49,999 nt of DNA, from the NCBI GenBank assembly GCA_903870815.1, contig CAIQEI010000093.1, forward strand, positions 1 to 49,999, written 5' to 3'. This stretch comes from an uncultured Verrucomicrobia subdivision 3 bacterium. Its GTDB lineage: Bacteria; Verrucomicrobiota; Verrucomicrobiia; Limisphaerales; UBA11358. The notes beneath the pieces were generated by a model that saw only the letters and a list, made by a program, of their open reading frames with translations, was not told where the DNA came from and did no database searches. The position numbers were made by a program, and so were the translations under genes. Within the stretch, counting starts at the first letter, position 1. Each line of letters starts with the position of its first letter. Of the stretch, positions 25,925-33,725 are shown one piece after another.

Positions 25925-27200
25925 TGGAGGCTTTGCGACCGAACTCCGGCTCCAGCGGTATTTTCGCCGCAACCAGAAAACTAGGAATGGTCGCCAGGAT
26001 GACCCAGATGAAAAAAAGCTGGTAGCCGAGCCGTTCCTGCAACCAACCGCTCCACATGCCCGGCAGCATCATGCCCAGCGCCATGAAGCCGGTGCACAGC
26101 GCGTAGTGGGCCGTCGCGTGCGGGCCCCGCGCGATCCGAATCAGGTAAAGCATAAACGCCGTGAAGCCGAAGCCGTAGCCGAACTGCTCGACGGCGACGC
26201 CCGCGCCGATGGCGAAGAGATTTTCCGGCTGCGTCGCCGCCAGCCAGATAAATACCGCGTCCGGCAGATGGATCGCCAGCAGCATCGGCCAAAGCCAGAA
26301 TTTCAGTCCGTGCCGGGAAACCACCCAGCCGCCGAGCAACGCGCCCAGCATAAACGCAATGACGCCGACCGTGCCGTAAATGACGCCGATCTTTTCCGTG
26401 GCCAACCCGAGGCCGCCCGCGGCCAGCGGCGCATGCAGAAAAATCGGGACGATCTTCAATAATTGCGCCTCGCCCAGCCGGTAAAGCAGCACAAAAAGCA
26501 GCATCGGCACAATGCCCGGCTTTTGGAAAAAGGCGGCGAAGGTCTTGAAAAATTCGCCGGAGAATTTTCCCGTGGCCGCCAGGATTTTCGGCCGGTCCGC
26601 CGCCGGCCTGGGTAAAATGAAACGATGATAAACTCCCAGGCATAAAAAAATTCCCGCCGCCACCGCAAACCCAACGGACCAGGCAAACGCCGGATCGCCG
26701 GTCCTTTTTGATAGCCGGCCGACGAGGAACACCAAGCCGCCTTGCGCGGCGATTTTCCCGGCATTAAAAAAAATTCCTCGCCAGCCGACAAAAAAGGACT
26801 GCTCGCGCTCCGTCGGCGCCAGCATATAAAACCCGTCCGCCGCGATGTCATGGGTTGCGGAACTGAACGCCAGCAACACAAAAAAAACGATCGTCCACTG
26901 GACCCCGTGCGGCACGGGAATCATCAAGGCCACGCACACCAACCCGGCGCCGATGAGCAGTTGCATGACCCAAATCCATAAACGTCGCGTCTTGAGCACA
27001 TCCACCGCCGGACTCCACAGCGGTTTGATGACCCACGGCAGATACAGCAGGCTGGTCAGAAACGCCGTCGCCCGGTTAGAGACGCCGAGGTCGTTGTAAA
27101 GCATCACCGACACGGTCGCCACCAGAGCGTTGGGGAAGCCTTCGGCAAAATAGAGCGTCGGGATCCAGCTCCACGGCGAGGTTGGTTTGGCGGCGGACAT
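25917..27200 (-). CDS. MFS transporter, AmpG-like
   Basis: 427 residues, about 12 helices. The N-terminus WIPTLYFAEGFPNALVATVSVMLYNDLGVSN and TSLLYLPWVIKPLWSPAVD match the AmpG/acetyl-CoA transporter branch, where ...LYxxxGxP... and LP...K.LW.P.VD are conserved. SATHDIAADGFYMLAPTEREQ corresponds to the AmpG motif with Q/HDIAxDG. AmpG imports muropeptides, but this branch also contains other solute carriers. ATG 27200 is chosen because residues upstream are not conserved. It is the first gene of an operon with the polytopic protein and the pseudo-sulfatase. Confidence 0.85.
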   Translation of the reverse strand: MSAAKPTSPWSWIPTLYFAEGFPNALVATVSVMLYNDLGVSNRATAFLTSLLYLPWVIKPLWSPAVDVLKTRRLWIWVMQLLIGAGLVCVALMIPVPHGVQWTIVFFVLLAFSSATHDIAADGFYMLAPTEREQSFFVGWRGIFFNAGKIAAQGGLVFLVGRLSKRTGDPAFAWSVGFAVAAGIFLCLGVYHRFILPRPAADRPKILAATGKFSGEFFKTFAAFFQKPGIVPMLLFVLLYRLGEAQLLKIVPIFLHAPLAAGGLGLATEKIGVIYGTVGVIAFMLGALLGGWVVSRHGLKFWLWPMLLAIHLPDAVFIWLAATQPENLFAIGAGVAVEQFGYGFGFTAFMLYLIRIARGPHATAHYALCTGFMALGMMLPGMWSGWLQERLGYQLFFIWVILATIPSFLVAAKIPLEPEFGRKASND

Positions 27201-27259
27201 GTTGGCGGCGCAGATTTTAGGACGCCTTAGGGTTGAAAGGAAACTTTTCTTCGTTTGCA

Positions 27260-28009
27260 ATGAGCTTCGGGAGCGGCACAATCGGGCGCGTGATTGGCGC
27301 ATTTCTCAACGCCCTCGGCATCCTGCTGGGTGCACTTCTCGGTCTGGCGGGACGCAACCCGCTGTCCCCCCGCACGCAAAGCCAGATGAAAACCGCGCTG
27401 GGGGCATTGATCGCCTTTTGCGGTTTGCAACTGGTCTGGCTGAATGTCGCCGGCAATTTTACCTCCGTCCTGAAACAGCTCTTTCTCACCGGCCTCGCCG
27501 TGGTACTTGGCAGCCTGCTGGGTAAAATTCTCGGCCTACAGAGATTTTCCAACCGCCTCGGCCGCCACGCGGCGGCGCTGCTGGCCACGGGCGAATCGGA
27601 AACAGGCCGGCCCGCCGCCGGTTTTATTGCCGCCATGATTTTGTTTTGCGCCGCGCCGCTGGGAATTCTCGGCGCGGTGACGGACGGATTGACAGGCTAT
27701 TTTTTCCCACTCGCGCTGAAGGCGGTCATGGACGGGCTGGCCACGGCGAGTTTTGTAAAAATGTTCCGCTGGCCGATGGCGCTAGCGGCCGTGCCGGTTT
27801 TTCTCTGGTTCAACGGCTTGGCCACCGCCGTCCATGCGTTTGCCCTGCCCTGGCTGGAAGCGCACCACCTGCTTCCCGCCGTCAATGCCGCCGCCGGACT
27901 GATAATTTGCGCGACGGCACTGGTCGTACTGGAAGTCCGCCGTGTGGAGCTGGCAAATTTTCTGCCGGCCCTGACCATCGCCCCACTTTTGTGGCATTAC
28001 CTGGTTTAA
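27260..28009 (+). CDS. DUF554 family membrane protein
   Basis: 249 residues from ATG 27260. The N-terminal pattern VIGAFLNALGILLGALLGL and the later block LFCAAPLGILGAVTDGLTGYFFPLALKAVMDGLATASF match DUF554 (YdfK/YqgA), which normally has G-T-x-x-N-x-x-x-I-x-x-G-x-x-x-G and P-x-G-I-x-G-x-x-x-D-G. About 7 helices are visible. Possible starts are TTG 27233, ATG 27260 and GTG 27290; the last would give the family's usual N-terminus. Function is unknown. Confidence 0.85.
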   Translation: MSFGSGTIGRVIGAFLNALGILLGALLGLAGRNPLSPRTQSQMKTALGALIAFCGLQLVWLNVAGNFTSVLKQLFLTGLAVVLGSLLGKILGLQRFSNRLGRHAAALLATGESETGRPAAGFIAAMILFCAAPLGILGAVTDGLTGYFFPLALKAVMDGLATASFVKMFRWPMALAAVPVFLWFNGLATAVHAFALPWLEAHHLLPAVNAAAGLIICATALVVLEVRRVELANFLPALTIAPLLWHYLV

Positions 28010-28050
28010 TAAAAATTTGCAGGAAATGTTCGCTGGCAATAACTTAGGGC

Positions 28051-28185
28051 GTGAGGCGTAAACGAAGGCCAACGACGCACCAAAGGCAAATCCGGTTTTT
28101 CACCCTCTTTATCGGAGGAATGATGATGCTGGCTGTTATAGTAGTGCTGTGGTTAACGAATCGCCCGCACATTCCCAGCAATTGA
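28051..28185 (+). CDS. Possible small membrane protein (44 aa)
   Basis: GTG at 28051, TGA at 28183-28185. Basic N-terminus (MRRKRRPTTHQRQIR) followed by a hydrophobic helix (FFTLFIGGMMMLAVIVVLWL) and TNRPHIPSN. A basic head plus a single helix is the pattern of real small membrane proteins. The Shine-Dalgarno is weak (TTAGGGC 3 nt before); a GGAGGA just before the internal ATGATGATG could instead start a shorter form. No homologue is recognised. Confidence 0.4.
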   Translation: MRRKRRPTTHQRQIRFFTLFIGGMMMLAVIVVLWLTNRPHIPSN

Positions 28186-28283
28186 TTGGCTGCAGCTCGA
28201 GCTATTCTTGACACTGAAATCAGGGCGGACCAAAGTGCGTTGAAGAGTTAAAGGGTTGATGGGTTGAGTTTGCCGCTAAAGTA

Positions 28284-28311
28284 GGTCAACTTTCGTAAGG
28301 GCTTGATAGAG
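28284..28311. repeat. 28-bp direct repeat, copy 1
   Basis: GGTCAACTTTCGTAAGGGCT plus TGATAGAG. It matches 28512-28539 at 25 of 28 positions. Both copies are followed within about 40 bp by a 'GGAACTTT...ACCAAAAA' segment, so the duplicated unit may be ~60 bp. Confidence 0.7.
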
Positions 28312-28511
28312 TTTTCAAAACGGGAACTTTTCTGGACCAAAAAGCTGTGAATTTTTCGTGGTTTTGGGGGGGGGCGTCTTCAGGGATTTATTTGAGCCAT
28401 ATTGACACACTCGGGTACTAGCCTGAATATGAATACAACTTCGTCGTTGACGCGAGATGAGGCCAAAATTCGACGCGTCATCGGACTTTACGAAAACTTT
28501 ACCAAGTAGCG

Positions 28512-28539
28512 GGTCAACTTTTGTAAGTGGTTGATAGAG
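28512..28539. repeat. 28-bp direct repeat, copy 2
   Basis: Second copy of the repeat at 28284 (three mismatches), 228 bp downstream. The interval between them contains a promoter-like TTGACA and a 26-codon open frame that stops just before this copy. Confidence 0.7.
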
Positions 28540-28745
28540 CATCCGGAACTTTACCTTTTCTTTACCAAAAAAAAGTTTTGAGAGGTAAAGTTTCACGGAA
28601 CCAGTCTGAGCTGTGATTGCGAACGGGATTGGAATAGGGCACAAGCTGATGCTTGAACTCCAACTATGACCGGAATTTCACATATTCCCCAAGTCAACTG
28701 GTGCCATCACCAAACGTCAACCCTACCTCACCCAGCCGATGCCCA

Positions 28746-28779
28746 CCCTCTCCCTCCCGCGATCGCGGGCCGGAGAGGG
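28746..28779. repeat. Hairpin CCCTCTCC...GGAGAGGG
   Basis: Outer arms CCCTCTCC (28746-28753) / GGAGAGGG (28772-28779) flank a perfect 14-bp palindrome CCCGCGATCGCGGG (28756-28769). It is a strong potential stem-loop without a following T tract, so probably a repeat element rather than a terminator. Confidence 0.8.
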
Positions 28780-29079
28780 AGCGACGACTAGCCAAAGGCA
28801 TGGGAAAGCCGCAAATAAAATCAGATATGCCAAAGAACAATTGCGGCGGAAAGCAGGCGGCCAGGATGCGCGAACGACCTGTATATGTATATAATATATG
28901 GAAGACATTTTATGGCAACAATAAATTTTTTCGGTTTCTTGTCCGGCAACAGGAGACTTAAAACTGAGTGGGAACCACGGAGTCGGGAATTCAACGCCAC
29001 GGCAGGGAGAAACCACAAATGGACATGGATGCACACAGATTTGAAATGCGGAAGGCGGGAAAGGGCAATTCGAGTAATC

Positions 29080-29096
29080 GGGGACTCGTCCCTCCG
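29080..29096. repeat. 17-bp hairpin repeat, intergenic copy
   Basis: GGGGACTCGTCCCTCCG, identical to the copy inside nadC at 15521-15537. Here it lies in non-coding DNA upstream of ribD, followed by GGGAAAAGACTCCCG, which can form another stem. Confidence 0.75.
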
Positions 29097-29192
29097 GGAA
29101 AAGACTCCCGATCGAGGGTTAGGCACGTAAATTGATTCCGGGGCTTTCAATCTTTTTGGCATTTTTACGATCTGCGGTTACGATGCGAGGCG

Positions 29193-30335
29193 ATGTCTGA
29201 CGCTCAATTCATGCGGTTCGCCCTCCGCTTCGCCCGACGTGGTTACGGCGCGACTTCGCCAAACCCGATGGTGGGCGCGGTGTTGGTCAAGGGTGGCAAA
29301 ATCATCGGGCGCGGCTGGCACCGGCGCGCAGGTAGGCCGCACGCGGAAATCGAGGCGCTGCGGGACGCGCAGAAAGGCGGCCACGAGCCGCGCGGCGCGA
29401 CGCTTTACGTCACGCTGGAACCGTGCTGCACCCAGGGGCGCACGCCGCCGTGCACGGACGCCATCATCGCCGCCGGCATCCGGCGCGTGGTCACGGGTGC
29501 CACCGACCCGAATCCGAGCCATGCGGGCAAGGGCTTCAGGATTTTGAAGCGCGCGGGAATTGAGGTCGTCCAAGGGGTGTTGCAAGCCGAATGCACAAAA
29601 CTGAACGAGGCCTTTAATCATTGGATCGTCCGCCGCACACCGCTGGTGACAGTGAAAGCCGCGATGACGCTGGATGGAAAGATCGCCACGGCGAGCGGTG
29701 AATCCAAATGGATCACCGGCGAAATAGCCCGCGCGCACGGGAGGAAACTGCGCCAAGGCAACGATGCGATTCTCGTCGGCGTGAACACGATTATGGCGGA
29801 TGATCCGTCGTTAACGGCGAGGGCGAAGATGGCAGATGGAAAATGGAAGATGGGAAAAGCGATCCGGCGTATTATTTTGGATTCAATGGCACGGACCCCG
29901 CTGGAGGCAAAAATTGTAAGCGATGAATTTTCGGCATTAACGACGGTGGTGGTCAGCCGGCACGCACCCAAAAAACGCGTGGCCGCGCTAGCGAAAAGAA
30001 TCAACGTGCTGGTGGCGCCGCTCCAGCGATCCTCAAGCCGCAATTCGCGAGCCGCAATCGATTTGGGCTGGCTGCTGGAACGACTGGGTGCGGAAAACGT
30101 GACCAGCCTGCTGGTCGAGGGCGGCGGGGAAGTAAACGCGTCATTTTTGATGGGTGGTTTCGCGCAGCGCGTGGCTTTCTTTTACGCACCGAAGATTCTG
30201 GGCGGGCAGGACGCGCGCAAGGCGGTTGCGGGAGACGGCGCAAAGAATTTGGCGGAGGTGCTTCTACTCCGCGAAGTCGAATGGCGCAGGCTGGGCGGGG
30301 ATTTGTTGCTGACGGCGGGCGTGGTGGCCCGTTGA
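29193..30335 (+). CDS. ribD: Bifunctional riboflavin biosynthesis deaminase/reductase
   Basis: Deaminates and reduces the pyrimidine intermediate of riboflavin synthesis. 380 residues. Deaminase domain 1-145 with the zinc motif HAE (50-52) and PCC (78-80, TLEPCCTQGRTPPC). Reductase domain from ~150 with VKAAMTLDGKIATASGESKWITG and LLVEGGGEVNASFL. Two short inserts look repeat-derived: residues ~213-223 (KMADGKWKMGK, from GATGGAAAATGGAAGATGGG) and ~279-289 (RSSSRNSRAAI, from CCGCAATTCGCGAGCCGCAATC). GAGG lies just upstream of the ATG. The stop TGA lies in the first unit of a tandem repeat. Confidence 0.95.
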   Translation: MSDAQFMRFALRFARRGYGATSPNPMVGAVLVKGGKIIGRGWHRRAGRPHAEIEALRDAQKGGHEPRGATLYVTLEPCCTQGRTPPCTDAIIAAGIRRVVTGATDPNPSHAGKGFRILKRAGIEVVQGVLQAECTKLNEAFNHWIVRRTPLVTVKAAMTLDGKIATASGESKWITGEIARAHGRKLRQGNDAILVGVNTIMADDPSLTARAKMADGKWKMGKAIRRIILDSMARTPLEAKIVSDEFSALTTVVVSRHAPKKRVAALAKRINVLVAPLQRSSSRNSRAAIDLGWLLERLGAENVTSLLVEGGGEVNASFLMGGFAQRVAFFYAPKILGGQDARKAVAGDGAKNLAEVLLLREVEWRRLGGDLLLTAGVVAR

Positions 30336-30410
30336 ATCGTTGAATCGTTGAATCGTTGAATCGTTGAATCGTTGAATCGTTGAATCGTTGAATCGTTGAA
30401 TCGTTGAATC
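30331..30410. repeat. Tandem repeat, ten exact copies of GTTGAATC
   Basis: An 8-bp unit repeated ten times without a mismatch (80 bp), then a decayed unit (GTTAAAGT). The first unit overlaps the last codon and the TGA of ribD (30333-30335). The lack of mutations points to recent slippage or expansion. Because the first unit already carries the stop codon, changes in copy number would not alter the RibD protein. Confidence 0.95.
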
Positions 30411-30496
30411 GTTAAAGTGTTCAATTTTTGAAGAAATGTCTGGAAACGTCATATAGCGGCGCCCGGTGAACACCGGATCATCTTTAAACTTCAATC

Positions 30497-30521
30497 TATC
30501 GGCGGTTATAAACCGCCGATA
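30497..30521. repeat. Perfect hairpin TATCGGCGGTT-ATA-AACCGCCGATA
   Basis: Arms of 11 bp and a 3-nt loop in the 282-bp ribD-riboflavin synthase gap. A second small dyad (CCGGTGAACACCGG, ~30461-30474) precedes it. Neither has a T tract. No FMN riboswitch signature is present in this gap. Confidence 0.85.
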
Positions 30522-30617
30522 CAAGGCGTTAAGAAAAGGGTCCGGATTCACCCAGGGTGAAAGTTGCGGGTTTTTCAACTTGTAACTGGCAACCGGCAAC
30601 CTCCAACATGTTTACTT

Positions 30618-31235
30618 ATGTTCACCGGCATTGTCGAAGAAGCGGGCGTCATTGAAAAAATCACGCCGACAAAAAAATCCATTGAAATGACCGTGCGCGC
30701 GGTGGTCTGCGGGCGCGGCGTGAAGGTCGGCGACAGCGTGGCTGTAAACGGCTGCTGCCTGACGGCGGTTAAAGTTACGGCGCGCGGGAAATCCAAGCTG
30801 ATTCAGTTCGACCTGTTGCAGGAGAGCTGGCGGCGCACCAATTTTCAATTCGGCAAGATCGGTTCGCTGGTCAATCTGGAGCGTTCGCTCCGCGCCAACG
30901 GCGAATTGGGCGGGCATTTTGTGACCGGCCACGTGGACGGCCTGGGCAAGATCATCCGCTGGGAGCGCGCGGGCAAGGATCACGTGCTGGACATCGCCGC
31001 GCAAGCGGACGTGATGCGCTACCTGGTTTTCAAGGGCTCGGTGGCGGTGGACGGCATCAGCCTGACGGTCGCGAGCGTACAGAAAAAAAGTTTCCGCATC
31101 TGGATCATACCGCACACGTTCGAGGTGACGGTGTTACGTGAACGGAAGGTGGGCGATGCCGTGAATCTGGAGGCGGACCTGCTGGGCAAATACGTTGAAA
31201 AATTCCTTGCCGCGCGCCGCCAAAAAGTAACGTAA
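30618..31235 (+). CDS. ribE: Riboflavin synthase, alpha subunit
   Basis: Dismutates two 6,7-dimethyl-8-ribityllumazines to riboflavin. 205 residues, the usual length. Two tandem lumazine-binding domains are visible: MFTGIVEEAGVIEKI...GDSVAVNGCCLTAV (1-~90), then LGGHFVTGHVDGLGKI...KGSVAVDGISLTVASV (~95-185). ATG 30618 gives the invariant N-terminus MFTGIVE. It lies 282 bp after ribD, with a tandem repeat and hairpins between, so co-transcription is uncertain. Confidence 0.96.
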   Translation: MFTGIVEEAGVIEKITPTKKSIEMTVRAVVCGRGVKVGDSVAVNGCCLTAVKVTARGKSKLIQFDLLQESWRRTNFQFGKIGSLVNLERSLRANGELGGHFVTGHVDGLGKIIRWERAGKDHVLDIAAQADVMRYLVFKGSVAVDGISLTVASVQKKSFRIWIIPHTFEVTVLRERKVGDAVNLEADLLGKYVEKFLAARRQKVT

Positions 31236-31275
31236 ACGTCATACGGTTGCCACCTGGCTTTGCCAGAGTGAAACC

Positions 31276-32037
31276 ATGAATCAGACACCTGAATCCATCC
31301 GCTTGCTGGTCGGCACCTCAGAGCAATATGCCGTCCGGCGCGCGCGCAACGCGGCTGAAATCCAGGCGGCGCAGGCATTGCGCTTCCAAGTCTTTAATTT
31401 GGAACTGAATGAAGGCTTGGCGCAGTCCTACGCGACCGGTCTCGACGCCGATCCATTCGACCAGGTCTGCGACCACCTGCTCGTCGAATATCAGGCCACC
31501 CAGCAGATTGTCGGCACCTATCGGCTGCAGACGGGCAGGACGGCGGCGCAAAACCTCGGCTACTATTCCGCGCAGGAATTTGACTTTACCCCCTTCGAGC
31601 CGATGCGAAATGAGATCATTGAACTAGGCCGGGCGTGCGTCCACCGTCAGCACCGGAATTTGGTCGTGCTGGGACTCCTGTGGAAAGGCATCGCTGACTA
31701 CGCAAAGGAGCGCGGCGCACGCTACCTCATCGGATGCAGTTCGCTATCGTCCCTAGATGCGGCGGTGGGGGCGTCGGCCTACTCAGGACTCTGCCGCAAA
31801 AAATTCCTGGCCGATTTGCCCTGGCGCACCCGACCCACCCCGGCGTACGAATGTCCGCTCGACCGGTTATCGGACGAGGAGGTTAACATCCCCAAACTGC
31901 TGCGGGCTTATCTATCCGTCGGGGCAAAAATCTGCGGCGCGCCGGCGCTGGACCGCCAGTTCCAGACGATTGATTTCCTCACGCTGCTCGATCTGGACGC
32001 GATGCCAGCCAGTGCGAGGGAACGATTTCTCGGTTGA
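31276..32037 (+). CDS. olsB: OlsB-like N-acyltransferase (hemolysin/GNAT family), ornithine-lipid synthesis
   Basis: 253 residues. Matches the OlsB/hemolysin-like acyltransferase pattern: RARNAAEIQAAQALRFQVFNLELNEG at the start, then DPFDQVCDHLLVEYQATQQIVGTYRLQ, GYYSAQEFDFTPF, ELGRACVHRQHRN and LLWKGIADYAKERGARYLIGCSSL. OlsB joins a 3-hydroxyacyl chain from ACP to ornithine, giving lyso-ornithine lipid. The next gene, a PlsC-type acyltransferase 31 bp downstream, would add the second acyl chain (OlsA step). The amino-acid substrate is inferred from family and context. Confidence 0.85.
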   Translation: MNQTPESIRLLVGTSEQYAVRRARNAAEIQAAQALRFQVFNLELNEGLAQSYATGLDADPFDQVCDHLLVEYQATQQIVGTYRLQTGRTAAQNLGYYSAQEFDFTPFEPMRNEIIELGRACVHRQHRNLVVLGLLWKGIADYAKERGARYLIGCSSLSSLDAAVGASAYSGLCRKKFLADLPWRTRPTPAYECPLDRLSDEEVNIPKLLRAYLSVGAKICGAPALDRQFQTIDFLTLLDLDAMPASARERFLG

Positions 32038-32068
32038 CCCGGCGGCGATTCGCGTTTGAAATCCACGC

Positions 32069-32803
32069 ATGATGCTCCGCACGGCGGGAAGACTGGTCTG
32101 GTTGGCGGTCAAAATCACCGCCGCCATTTTCGATTACCTCTTCGATGTCATTCTAAGCTCACCGGACAACCTGCGCACCGCCCGCGCCGGGTGGATGCAC
32201 CGCGCTGCCCGCGCGCATTTAAAAATCTTTGGTGGCACCGTCAGGGTTAGCGGCGAGATTCCGAAAAGCGGCCTGCTCGTTTCCAACCATCTGAGCTACC
32301 TCGACATCGTGGTGATCAGCTCCATCATGCCGGCAGTATTTGTTTCCAAAGCCGAGGTGCGGCACTGGCCGGTTTTCGGTCTGCTGGCCAAAATGGGGGG
32401 GACCATTTTCATCCAACGCGAACGCCGCCTGCAAGTCGGCGAGGTGAACCGCGAAATTGAAACGGCGCTGGCGGACGGCGCACTAGTGGTGGTTTTTCCG
32501 GAAGGCACCAGCTCGAACGGCGAGACAGTTTTGCCCTTCCGCGCTTCGCTGCTGGAACCGGCCCTGCGGGGCGGTTACACTATCTCCCTGGCGTGCTTGC
32601 ATTACAATCTGGACGACGGCGACGCGAAAACGGAGGTTTGTTACTGGGGCGACCACTCGTTTTTCCCGCATTTACTAAACCTGCTGGGCAAACGCCGCGT
32701 TCGCGCCACGGTGCGGTTTGGGCAATTCAACCGCACGACGGACGACCGGAAAGTGCTGGCTAAGCAACTGCACGCCGCGGTGCTGGAATTGAAAGGCCTT
32801 TAA
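32069..32803 (+). CDS. olsA: PlsC-family 1-acyl-glycerol-3-phosphate-type acyltransferase (OlsA-like)
   Basis: 244 residues. N-terminal hydrophobic segment (~8-30), catalytic NHLSYLD (73-79, the NHx4D motif), then GGTIFIQRERR and VVFPEGTSSNG (the PEGT motif at 144-147). Such enzymes acylate lysophosphatidic acid or, as OlsA, lyso-ornithine lipid. Pairing with the upstream olsB-like gene favours the latter. Its start is ATG 32069 (a second ATG follows directly). A hairpin repeat element starts at its stop codon. Confidence 0.88.
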   Translation: MMLRTAGRLVWLAVKITAAIFDYLFDVILSSPDNLRTARAGWMHRAARAHLKIFGGTVRVSGEIPKSGLLVSNHLSYLDIVVISSIMPAVFVSKAEVRHWPVFGLLAKMGGTIFIQRERRLQVGEVNREIETALADGALVVVFPEGTSSNGETVLPFRASLLEPALRGGYTISLACLHYNLDDGDAKTEVCYWGDHSFFPHLLNLLGKRRVRATVRFGQFNRTTDDRKVLAKQLHAAVLELKGL

Positions 32804-32912
32804 CCACGAAATACACCAAACACACGAAATCTAACCCGGAACCAGTTTATATTATAAATCCAAACGGGAATATCGAAGGTGATTTTTTCCGTGTTTCGGG
32901 TGTATCATGGTT
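32802..32912. repeat. MITE-like inverted element, AACCACGAAATACAC family, copy 1
   Basis: The left end AACCACGAAATACACCAAAC... (32802-32830) and right end GTGTTTCGGGTGTATCATGGTT (32891-32912) are near-complementary. The ~110-bp element fills the gap between olsA and the exonuclease gene. A second copy is at 34305-34402, and a partial relative (TTAACCACGGATTTTACACA) at 33633-33660. Confidence 0.75.
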
Positions 32913-32923
32913 TATAAAACGCG

Positions 32924-33460
32924 TTACCAGTTCACCGGCACGGTGAGTTTTTTGCCGAAGCGGTTGGTGTAATGCAGTTGTTTCTGGCGCGCGCCGTATT
33001 CGTGGACCAGCTTGGTGATTTTCACGTCGTAGCAGCAATACTCGGCGATTTCCGCGAGTTTGCCCTGCTTGAACCAGTCGATGGCCTGCAAGCCTTCCGC
33101 CGTTTTCTCCACGCCGAACGTCGCCGTTGCGATGGAATCCAGCGACAACCGGTGACCCAGCTTTTCGTTTAGCACCACCAACATATCGAGCGTGGGAAGC
33201 TGCGTGAGGTCCAGCGCGGAATATCCGTGCAGCACTTCGTAATCGAACCGCAGGTTGTTGAACCCGACCACGAGGTCGGCGCGCTGCAGCTCGGCGATCA
33301 AATCATTCACCTGCGGCTCCCCGTAGATCTTATATTCGCCGCGCGCCGTGCTGTAGGTCACGCCCACGCTCATGCCCATCTTGGAGATATTGCCCCAGCC
33401 GCCGACCTCCTCGGCGGACTTCTGGGTTTCCAGATCGAAATAAACAAGGTTCTTGGACAT
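32924..33460 (-). CDS. DEDD-type 3'-5' exonuclease (RNase H-like)
   Basis: 178 residues from ATG 33460. Carries the four acidic residues of the DnaQ-like fold: FDLET (D9, E11), NNLRFDYEVL (D73) and YCCYDVKIT (D145), in the order of motifs I, II and III. TLDMLVVLNEKLGHRLSLDSIATATFG is typical of the RNase_H_2/YprB-like branch linked to helicases. It is probably a DNA- or RNA-trimming exonuclease. The frame is open upstream to 33640, but that part is repeat-derived (KKARKSQIVNRKL) and not conserved. Confidence 0.85.
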   Translation of the reverse strand: MSKNLVYFDLETQKSAEEVGGWGNISKMGMSVGVTYSTARGEYKIYGEPQVNDLIAELQRADLVVGFNNLRFDYEVLHGYSALDLTQLPTLDMLVVLNEKLGHRLSLDSIATATFGVEKTAEGLQAIDWFKQGKLAEIAEYCCYDVKITKLVHEYGARQKQLHYTNRFGKKLTVPVNW

Positions 33461-33470
33461 CCGCACTAAT

Positions 33471-33497
33471 TTACGATTTACGATTTGCGATTTACGA
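33471..33497. repeat. TTACGATTTACGATTTGCGATTTACGA repeat
   Basis: Tandem TTACGATT/TTGCGATT units (about 8 bp) just upstream of the exonuclease start, in the 265-bp gap 33461-33725. The same gap holds TTAACCACGGATTTTACACATAAACACC (33633-33660). No gene is visible in this gap. Confidence 0.7.
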
Positions 33498-33725
33498 GCT
33501 TTTTTACATACCACGGTCGCCGTGAACGCCGACCGAGTTGGAAGGATGCCGTGGCTTTCCTGCGCCTCGGCGACACCCCGTCGCGTGATCAACCAGACGC
33601 ACCATTTGGTTGCTCCGATTGGACAAGATTCATTAACCACGGATTTTACACATAAACACCCGGGATAGCTTCTCGACCGGATTTAACAACTTGATGATTT
33701 TTTCGAATGGCGTCACATTCTGCGC

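Larger units (their letters stand above)
28010..29192. other. Gene-poor, repeat-rich stretch
   Basis: About 1.2 kb without a convincing gene of normal size. It holds one possible 44-codon membrane peptide (28051-28185), a 26-codon open frame behind a promoter-like TTGACA (28402-28407), a pair of diverged 28-bp direct repeats (28284 and 28512), a hairpin (28746-28779), a C/A-rich repeat resembling ACCACAAATGGACA...CACAGAT near 29012, and the 17-bp hairpin repeat at 29080. Base composition is more A+T-rich than the flanks around 28300-28620 and 28880-28960. It looks like a graveyard of mobile or repeat sequence. Confidence 0.7.

Noticed and set aside
28315-28644. 109-codon open frame on the minus strand in the gene-poor stretch
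   Set aside because: No conserved motif, spans the 28-bp repeat at 28512, and the composition is unlike neighbouring genes. Probably chance.
28700-28790. Rho-independent terminator at the CCCTCTCC hairpin
   Set aside because: There is no T tract after the stem on either strand and no gene ending next to it.
30331-30410. Possible CRISPR array
   Set aside because: The units are 8 bp and contiguous with no spacers; it is a simple tandem repeat.
30336-30617. FMN riboswitch before riboflavin synthase
   Set aside because: The conserved FMN-element segments (AGGGGC..., GGGTGAAATTCC-like) are not present; only repeats and a hairpin are seen.
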